DNA of 64,000 nt, from NCBI RefSeq assembly GCF_014838825.1, contig NZ_JACYMO010000001.1, positions 124,001-188,000 of the forward strand, written 5' to 3'. The notes under the pieces were generated by a model. The model ran no database searches and was not told the origin of the DNA. It saw only the letters and a program-made list of their open reading frames with translations. Origin of the DNA: Erwinia persicina (lineage in GTDB: Bacteria > Pseudomonadota > Gammaproteobacteria > Enterobacterales > Enterobacteriaceae). This document shows, piece by piece, positions 58,724 through 64,000 of the stretch (the first letter of the stretch is position 1; each line of letters begins with the position of its first letter). Both the position numbers and the translations under genes were made by a program.

Positions 58724-59746
58724 ATGATGTCTCAGAAGAAAATCACCATCCATGATGTAGCCGCCGAAGCCGGTGTGTCGGTGACGACGGTTTCGCTGGC
58801 GCTGTCCGGTAAGGGGCGGATCTCTGCCGTTACGACCGCGCGCGTTAACCGCGCGGCTGAAGCGCTGGGGTTTGTGCGTAATCGTTCTGCCAGCATGCTG
58901 CGCGGCGGTGGAAGCGGCGTCGTGGGCCTGATCGTGCGCGATATCTGTCACCCGTTTTACGCTGAAATGACCGCCGGGCTGAGTGAGACGCTGGAGCAGC
59001 AGGGAAAAGTGCTGTTTCTGACGCAAAGCGGTGCACAGGGCCAGCATCTTGAGCGCTGTTTTGATTCGCTGGTGGAACAGGGCGTGGAAGGCATCGTTCT
59101 GGGTGGTGGCGGCGGCGACACCGGCCCTCTGATCCGCAAAGCGCAGGAGAAGAATATCGCCGTCCTCTGCGCATCGCGCGCCAGTAGTCTGGAACAGACT
59201 GATTCGGTGCGGCCGGATAATCATGCTGCGGCAAAAATGGCGACGGAATACCTGATCGCCCGCGGCCATCGCTGCATTGCGCTGCTGGGCGGATCTGGTG
59301 CGTCATTAACCCGCGCAGAACGCATTGGCGGATACTGCGCCACGCTGTTGCAGTTCGGGCTGCCTTTTCGCAGTGAGTGGATCATTGAAGGATGCGCACA
59401 TCCCCGGGAGATCCCGGCGCAGGCGGAGCAGTTACTGCTGCAGTATCCGGGCATAACCGCCATCCTGTGCCATAACGCCGCCGTGACACTCGGCTGCTAT
59501 TTAGGCGTACAGCGCAGCGGGCGCACTATCAGCAAAGACGCCGTGGGGAGCTATTATGACCGGCAGATGGCACTGGTGGGGTTCAGCGATGTCGCCGATG
59601 CCGCGCTGGATGACCCGGCTCTGACCTTCGTTAGCAGTACCGCGCGGGATATTGGCCGAAGTGCGGCGGCGCGACTTTTGCAAAAAATAGCGCACCCGGA
59701 TGATGCGCCCCAGCACATCATTTTATCTCCGCAGTTAATGGCGTAG
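58724..59746 (+). CDS. malI: MalI, LacI-family repressor of malXY
   Basis: 340 residues (E. coli 342). LacI helix-turn-helix KKITIHDVAAEAGVSVTTVS (residues 4-23) with SLALSGKGRIS, then the hinge AEALGFVRNRSASMLRGG and a periplasmic-binding-like effector domain (SGVVGLIVRDICHPFYAEMT; SRASSLEQTDSVRPDNHAAA; SLTRAERIGGYCATLLQFGL). Two consecutive ATG codons (58724, 58727) are possible starts. Divergent from malXY with operators between; the inducer is unknown. Confidence 0.94.
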   Translation: MMSQKKITIHDVAAEAGVSVTTVSLALSGKGRISAVTTARVNRAAEALGFVRNRSASMLRGGGSGVVGLIVRDICHPFYAEMTAGLSETLEQQGKVLFLTQSGAQGQHLERCFDSLVEQGVEGIVLGGGGGDTGPLIRKAQEKNIAVLCASRASSLEQTDSVRPDNHAAAKMATEYLIARGHRCIALLGGSGASLTRAERIGGYCATLLQFGLPFRSEWIIEGCAHPREIPAQAEQLLLQYPGITAILCHNAAVTLGCYLGVQRSGRTISKDAVGSYYDRQMALVGFSDVADAALDDPALTFVSSTARDIGRSAAARLLQKIAHPDDAPQHIILSPQLMA

Positions 59747-59875
59747 CGTTTGTCACCTCCTGTTCCTTCCCTGTCTGAAGCATCTATCATTAAAGTTTTC
59801 TGATGTTTTACCGAAAATAGTCACAGAACTACCACATCAACTGTGACGCGCTGGCGTAAACCAAGGGATTGCACA

Positions 59876-61222
59876 ATGACTGTTATTTCATCGGTTGGAA
59901 ACCTGTCTCTAAGCACTTCGTTGCTCAATGCGACGACGCTCACCAGGTCCGTATCTGAGGCAGAACCCGCGCAGGCGATCGCCTCATCGTCTACTGAGGT
60001 CACGCTGGGGCAGACCAGGAACGCCTCACCGGTCTATTCACCACCACGCCTGTTTGTTGCCCCCGCTTCCAGTGAAAGTCAGGGTACCCTGAGTGTCAAA
60101 ACGTCCAGCGGTGCGCGGGTCGAACTGACGCCCGGTAGCAATGGCACCGGCATGCAGATCGCCGTGAAGGAGGGAACGCTCAACGAAGCTGAACGGGCGG
60201 CGCTGGAAAAACTGTCTGACAGTTTCCAGAAAGCGCTGGATGGACTGACGGCTCAGCCGCCACGGCTGGATCTCAGTGCGCTGACGAAATTTAATACTTC
60301 GGTACTGACATCAGTGGACCTGCATGCAACCGTCGCGGGTGAGAATAAGCTGACGCTGGATTTCCACGCAGACAGCCAGACCCGTTCGGTAAAATCGACC
60401 GGCAGCCTGGGCACTGTTGATATCAGCGTGGACATGAGCAAAAGAGCCCTTCACGGCAGCGAGAGCCAGCAGCAACGCGCGCTCAGTCAGTATCTGACGC
60501 AGTTTGACCGTGCGGAAAGCCGGGGAGCGGGTAACAGTACGTTGATGACGATGTTCAGGGATGCGTTTACTGCGCTGAATACGCATTACAGCGACAGTGC
60601 CTCTCCCTCTAGAAACAGTCAGCAGACCCTCTTTATCTCACTGACGCGTTCAGATAAAAACATGCTGACCGGCCTGGCAGACTTTAAGGCTTCCGTGACG
60701 CAAGCGCCGGCCACCCCTAACCCGATGCGTCTGAACGAAGTTGATACGTTCTCTTACAGCGTGTCTCAGGCCACGACGATCACGGGCACCAGCGATCAGA
60801 ATCGGCATTTTACGCAGAAACAACAGTCGCATCTGACGGCCAGCTACCATAAACCGTTAACGTCCGGATCGTCGCTCAACCTGACGACGGACAGAAACTC
60901 GCAGAATTACCTCTTTACCCAGATTGATGACAAAGCGGAAAGCACCACTGATGTGCAGTATCGTCAGGGCGCTCTGGTGTCGGCCATGCTGGATCAGTCA
61001 GCGACAACCTCAACCCGTGAGCAAAAGTATGTGAAAGGCTGGCTGGCATCGGATACGACCACGCCGCAACAGATGGCGAAATCAACCGATTTGCTCGGTA
61101 AGCTACAGGCAGCATGGGAAAAAGAGAATTCGCGGGTATCCTTTGCGGATTATCTGCGCCAGCATTCGCTGCCAGATTTTGGTACCGGGGTGCTGTTAGA
61201 ATCTGACCCCCAGGCACTGTAA
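59876..61222 (+). CDS. Unrecognised 448-residue Ser/Thr-rich, Cys-free protein
   Basis: I do not recognise a family. From the ATG at 59876, seven bases after AAGGGA, the protein has 448 residues. There is no hydrophobic signal peptide or membrane segment; the first 48 residues contain about 18 Ser/Thr and very few charges (MTVISSVGNLSLSTSLLNAT). There is no Cys, and only two Trp. The middle is rich in alternating polar/hydrophobic, beta-like sequence (VDLHATVAGENKLTLDFHAD; YSVSQATTITGTSDQNRHFT), and a helical stretch, AERAALEKLSDSFQKALDGL, lies near residue 115. The composition fits a secreted, possibly non-Sec-exported or surface protein, but that is inference. It occupies the malI-ydgA interval that in E. 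coli holds hdhA-uidRABC. An upstream GTG (59843) is less likely. Confidence 0.8.
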   Translation: MTVISSVGNLSLSTSLLNATTLTRSVSEAEPAQAIASSSTEVTLGQTRNASPVYSPPRLFVAPASSESQGTLSVKTSSGARVELTPGSNGTGMQIAVKEGTLNEAERAALEKLSDSFQKALDGLTAQPPRLDLSALTKFNTSVLTSVDLHATVAGENKLTLDFHADSQTRSVKSTGSLGTVDISVDMSKRALHGSESQQQRALSQYLTQFDRAESRGAGNSTLMTMFRDAFTALNTHYSDSASPSRNSQQTLFISLTRSDKNMLTGLADFKASVTQAPATPNPMRLNEVDTFSYSVSQATTITGTSDQNRHFTQKQQSHLTASYHKPLTSGSSLNLTTDRNSQNYLFTQIDDKAESTTDVQYRQGALVSAMLDQSATTSTREQKYVKGWLASDTTTPQQMAKSTDLLGKLQAAWEKENSRVSFADYLRQHSLPDFGTGVLLESDPQAL

Positions 61223-61226
61223 AAGA

Positions 61227-61250
61227 AACGGGCCGCAGAAGCGGCCCGTT
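61227..61250. terminator. Bidirectional terminator
   Basis: AACGGGCCGC (61227-61236) and GCGGCCCGTT (61241-61250) form a perfect 10-bp stem with loop AGAA. On the minus strand it is followed by TCTTTT, so it suits ydgA; it also lies four bases after the stop of the unknown gene. Confidence 0.85.
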
Positions 61251-61262
61251 CATTAACGCGGT

Positions 61263-62765
61263 TTACTGCGGCATACCTTCCGGTGCAATACCGCCACCCA
61301 GCATATAGCGGGAGAGGAACTGTTCCAGCGGCATTTTTTCACCGTTCATGGTGACCTGTCCGGTGCTGTACTGCAGGCCGGTGGTGATGTTGTTATCCTT
61401 CTGCGTGGTCAGTTTAAACATCTGTCCCATCGCAGCCAGACCTTTCACCTGCTGATCGGCCAGCTTCGCGGCATCTTCCTGCTTGTAACCTTCTGACATG
61501 GCGACGTGAGTCATCATTTCAGTGGCCATCGGCATGGAGATGGTCAGCGTGGTATCCAGCGATTTCAGCACGCTGTCCACCTGCTGACCCAGATTCTGCG
61601 CAGGAGCCGTGGTGGCGGCCGGATCTTTGAACTGGGCATTCAGGTTGAAGCTACTTTCACCTTTGTCATTTTTCCAGCTAAACGGCGCGATGCTGACGGA
61701 AGGCGACCCCTTCAGCAGCAGTGCCACGTTTTGCGTCAGCAGTTCGGAGACGCGCTGCTGATACAGCTCTGGGTTTTCCTGCAGCGCCGGGTCGCTGGTC
61801 AGTGCCTGCACCTGACGGTTATAGGTTTCAGAGAAAGTTTTCAGTGCCTTACCATCAAACCCGTCCAGCTTAATCGCCAGCTTGCCCTGACCAAAGCTCT
61901 GTCCCTGCAGCTTAAGTCCGTCAAGGGTGTAGTCAATCAGACCAGAAACGCGGTTGTTAGTGGAATCAAAGTTTGATTTCCCTTTCAGCCCTTCGGCCAC
62001 CATCGCTTCTTTACCGTCAACCGCTGCAGTCAGCTTTGTCAGATTAATCGTCTGATCGCCAATGCGCACACCTTCCGGGCTGAGGTGGGTGTTGGCATCG
62101 ACCTTCAGGCCGTTAAGCGTGACCAGAACCGGCATATCCAGCTCATTGCGGGAGGACATCACCAGGCTGTTGATGTCACTGCTGAAGTCGACTTTATTGC
62201 CTTCCCCATCCGCGCTGATGTTCAGGGTGCCACCATCGAAGGCAAAACGCTCACCGGATTCGGGTTTGCTGTAATCCGCAGGCAGCAGGGTGATAGCGGA
62301 ATCAGTGCTGCCGCCGTAACCAATGCGGGTTTCAGCCTGAATAATGGATTTCCCTTTGGCGATCTCAAACAGCTTCTTCACCGCCTCGGTGTTTTCAAGC
62401 TCGGTGTGAACAGAGGCCATGCTCGGGGTCAGATTGAATTTTTTCAACTGAGCCAGGGGGAAAGGGCCGTGGTCAATATTTTCACTGAAGATGATGCTCT
62501 GTCCCGGTTTCAGCAGGGAGTTATCTTCCGTTTGTGAGCTTGACTGCAGGACAAAACGCGCATGGCTGCTGAAGATGCCACGCTCGAAGTCCTGATAACT
62601 TAATTTCAGACGGCTTTCCGGTGCGCTTTTCTGAATCTGTGCATTAGCCTGTTGAACGACCTGATCCATGTTTTTTTCTAACTGCTTGCCCGTCATCCAG
62701 GCACTGGCAGTCCAGACTACGCCAAGAGCAATAACCACACCCACAGCAATCTTTGTTTTTTTCAT
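61263..62765 (-). CDS. ydgA: YdgA, DUF945 periplasmic/membrane protein
   Basis: 500 residues from the ATG at 62763-62765 (E. coli 502); the frame runs to 62798 but that adds non-conserved residues. An N-terminal hydrophobic segment (KIAVGVVIALGVVWTASAWM) acts as anchor or signal. The DUF945 body has the repeated beta pattern and landmarks IIFSENIDHGPFPLAQLKKF, PSMASVHTELENTEAVKKLF, QQVKGLAAMGQMFKLTTQKD and ITTGLQYSTGQVTMNGEKMP. Its role is unknown; E. coli YdgA is a dimeric inner-membrane-associated protein. It follows manA on the same strand, as in E. coli. Confidence 0.93.
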   Translation of the reverse strand: MKKTKIAVGVVIALGVVWTASAWMTGKQLEKNMDQVVQQANAQIQKSAPESRLKLSYQDFERGIFSSHARFVLQSSSQTEDNSLLKPGQSIIFSENIDHGPFPLAQLKKFNLTPSMASVHTELENTEAVKKLFEIAKGKSIIQAETRIGYGGSTDSAITLLPADYSKPESGERFAFDGGTLNISADGEGNKVDFSSDINSLVMSSRNELDMPVLVTLNGLKVDANTHLSPEGVRIGDQTINLTKLTAAVDGKEAMVAEGLKGKSNFDSTNNRVSGLIDYTLDGLKLQGQSFGQGKLAIKLDGFDGKALKTFSETYNRQVQALTSDPALQENPELYQQRVSELLTQNVALLLKGSPSVSIAPFSWKNDKGESSFNLNAQFKDPAATTAPAQNLGQQVDSVLKSLDTTLTISMPMATEMMTHVAMSEGYKQEDAAKLADQQVKGLAAMGQMFKLTTQKDNNITTGLQYSTGQVTMNGEKMPLEQFLSRYMLGGGIAPEGMPQ

Positions 62766-62840
62766 CTGTAATAGCATCCTTTTACTGTTCACAAACACCG
62801 GAAACCTGTTCAGGTCCTGCAGGTTGCCTTTTGGCGATAA

Positions 62841-62861
62841 AAAACGCCTGACGGCGTTTTT
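62841..62861 (-). terminator. Rho-independent terminator of manA
   Basis: AAAACGCC (62841-62848) and GGCGTTTT (62853-62860) form an 8-bp stem with loop TGAC; on the minus strand the stem is followed by TTTTTTATC. It lies about 40 bases after the manA stop. Confidence 0.8.
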
Positions 62862-62901
62862 AATAATTCGTGGATAATATTAGCAATTATGGCCAGCGGC
62901 G

Positions 62902-64000
62902 TCAGCCGCAATTCGGTAGTTCGTTAAATACCCGGGCCACGCGACCGTTTCCGCTCAGCGTGAGCGGCGACTCACGGGCGCTAATAAAGGCTGACTCACC
63001 CGCTTGTAGTGACAGCGACTGCCCGCCACAGTTCAATGTCGCCTGCCCATCGATACAGAAGATAATCGCGGCGCTCTGCTGGCTGACGGTGAGCGGCGGG
63101 GTGTCGAGCGCGTGAATGGAAAAAGAAAAATCCTCCACCGGGATGGGGAAGTGCTGCGTGGCACCCTCCTGCTGCGGCGTGGTCAGTAGCGTACCGGCGG
63201 CGCGGGAGTCAAATCGCAGGTTGGCCAGCAGCTCCGGCACGTCAATGTATTTCGGCGTCAACCCGGCGCGCAGTACATTATCGGAGTTCGCCATCACCTC
63301 GAGCGCCACACCATGCAGGTACGCGTGTGGGGTTTCGGCGAACAGAAACATCGCCTCGGCAGGCTGCAGAGTGATGACATTCAGCAGCAGGGGCGCAAAC
63401 AGACCGCAGTCATCGGGATAGACCCCGGCGATGTCGGCAATCGTCTGCCAGGGCTCGCCGTGCTGGCTGGCGACGGTGGCCTGCAAAATATCCAGCGCCA
63501 GCGACTTCTCTTCCCCCTTCAGCGAGAGCAGGGCAGCAAACAGCGCGGAAAGAGAGGCGGTGTCGGGATGATTCAGAAAATGGGCAATCGCCGGATGCGC
63601 ACCGGCTAACGGCTGCAGCAGTGAGACAATGTCTGACAGAGGGCGAAAACCATTAATCGCTTTAAACGGCGTCAGGGCATAGACCAGTTCGGGTTTATGA
63701 TTGGCATCTTTATAGTTTCGCGTCGCGGCATCCAGCGGAATGCCGGCAGCATTTTCACGCGCATAGCCTGCTTCAGCGGCGGCTTTACTGGGATGTACCT
63801 GGATCGACAGCGGCTGATCGGCGCACAGGACTTTGAATAAAAAGGGCAGCTCGCCAAAGCGACGGGCCACGCTTTCGCCTAACAGACCGGCTTTGTCAGC
63901 ATCAATCAGATCGCGCAGCGCACGCGGCTGGCCATCCACCATCACCTGCGACGAGCTCTTCGGATGCGCTCCCATCCATAATTCAGCCATCGGCTGCTGG
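62902..64000 (-). CDS. manA: ManA, mannose-6-phosphate isomerase (3' part, runs off the right edge)
   Basis: Type I phosphomannose isomerase interconverting mannose 6-phosphate and fructose 6-phosphate. About 366 of roughly 391 residues are present; the frame stays open to the window edge (QQPMAELWMGAHPKSSSQV), so the ATG at 63990 is internal. Zinc-site and catalytic segments are LSIQVHPSKAAAEAGYAREN, NHKPELVYALTPFKAINGFR, and AETPHAYLHGVALEVMANSD with NVLRAGLTPKYIDVPELL. The N-terminal 25 or so residues lie outside the window. Confidence 0.97.
   Translation of the reverse strand, partial: QQPMAELWMGAHPKSSSQVMVDGQPRALRDLIDADKAGLLGESVARRFGELPFLFKVLCADQPLSIQVHPSKAAAEAGYARENAAGIPLDAATRNYKDANHKPELVYALTPFKAINGFRPLSDIVSLLQPLAGAHPAIAHFLNHPDTASLSALFAALLSLKGEEKSLALDILQATVASQHGEPWQTIADIAGVYPDDCGLFAPLLLNVITLQPAEAMFLFAETPHAYLHGVALEVMANSDNVLRAGLTPKYIDVPELLANLRFDSRAAGTLLTTPQQEGATQHFPIPVEDFSFSIHALDTPPLTVSQQSAAIIFCIDGQATLNCGGQSLSLQAGESAFISARESPLTLSGNGRVARVFNELPNCG

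Noticed and set aside
58535-59269. N-terminal extension of malX by about 245 residues
   Set aside because: The extra frame runs antisense through malI and the operator region; MalX of normal length starts at 58534 with a good ribosome binding site.
1-64000. tRNA, rRNA, riboswitch, IS element or prophage genes
   Set aside because: None could be recognised; all long frames are explained by metabolic, transport or regulatory genes or their shadows.

Overview
The window is chromosomal DNA of an enterobacterium. Gene content and order follow the E. coli purR-manA stretch closely (purR, cydH, mepH, grxD, rnt, gloA, nemA, nemR; ydhL-ydhF-ydhKJI-slyA-slyB-anmK-mliC-pdxH-tyrS-pdxY-gstA-dtpA-nth-rsxEGDCBA-ydgK-cnu; ydgJ-add-malY-malX-malI; ydgA-manA). 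Most proteins match the length of their E. coli counterparts to within a few residues. The differences from E. coli (no lhr, sodB, ydhP or uid/hdhA genes at their usual positions, and several inserted metabolic cassettes) suggest a plant-associated relative such as Erwinia or Pantoea. That placement is inference from content and layout, not from a search. No rRNA, tRNA, IS element, prophage or CRISPR array is visible.

Region by region. 1-7.4 kb: 5' part of purR (minus strand, runs off the left edge), the 29-residue cytochrome bd subunit cydH, murein endopeptidase mepH, monothiol glutaredoxin grxD, RNase T, and the electrophile-defence set gloA-nemA-nemR with two NemR-like operators, preceded by a lipid A phosphoethanolamine transferase (eptA). 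7.5-10.4 kb: an NAD(P)-binding oxidoreductase divergent from a LysR regulator, then ydhL and ydhF. 10.5-19.6 kb: FUSC/HlyD-type efflux set ydhKJI, slyA with an apparent autoregulatory box, slyB, anmK, mliC, pdxH, tyrS and pdxY. 19.6-24.4 kb: gstA, an inserted LysR/GST/flavin-oxidase-like cassette, and the peptide transporter dtpA. 24.4-29.4 kb: betIBA (choline to glycine betaine) with a perfect BetI-type palindrome and a near-perfect CRP palindrome, followed by a CynT-type carbonic anhydrase. 29.5-37.2 kb: nth and the rsxABCDGE electron-transport operon, whose RsxC carries a long tandem-repeat tail, then ydgK and the Hha-like cnu.

37.7-53.3 kb is a sugar-catabolism block lying between cnu and ydgJ, where E. 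coli has almost nothing. It holds a complete galactofuranose-type ABC importer (ytfQRT-yjfF), a small exported protein of unknown function, an XFP-family phosphoketolase, araBA, and a divergent araFGH-araC operon. No araD is present. Together these genes could import furanose or pyranose sugars from plant polysaccharides, convert L-arabinose as far as L-ribulose 5-phosphate, and, if a 4-epimerase is encoded elsewhere, feed xylulose 5-phosphate to the phosphoketolase.

53.4-64 kb: ydgJ, add, malY-malX divergent from malI with MalI-type operators, an unrecognised 448-residue Ser/Thr-rich, Cys-free protein where E. coli has the hdhA-uid cluster, ydgA, and the 3' part of manA (minus strand, runs off the right edge). 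The most notable points for follow-up are the 16-kb sugar block without araD, the unknown 448-residue protein, the RsxC repeat array, the 16-bp tandem repeat just upstream of araB, and several well-formed palindromes that look like operators.
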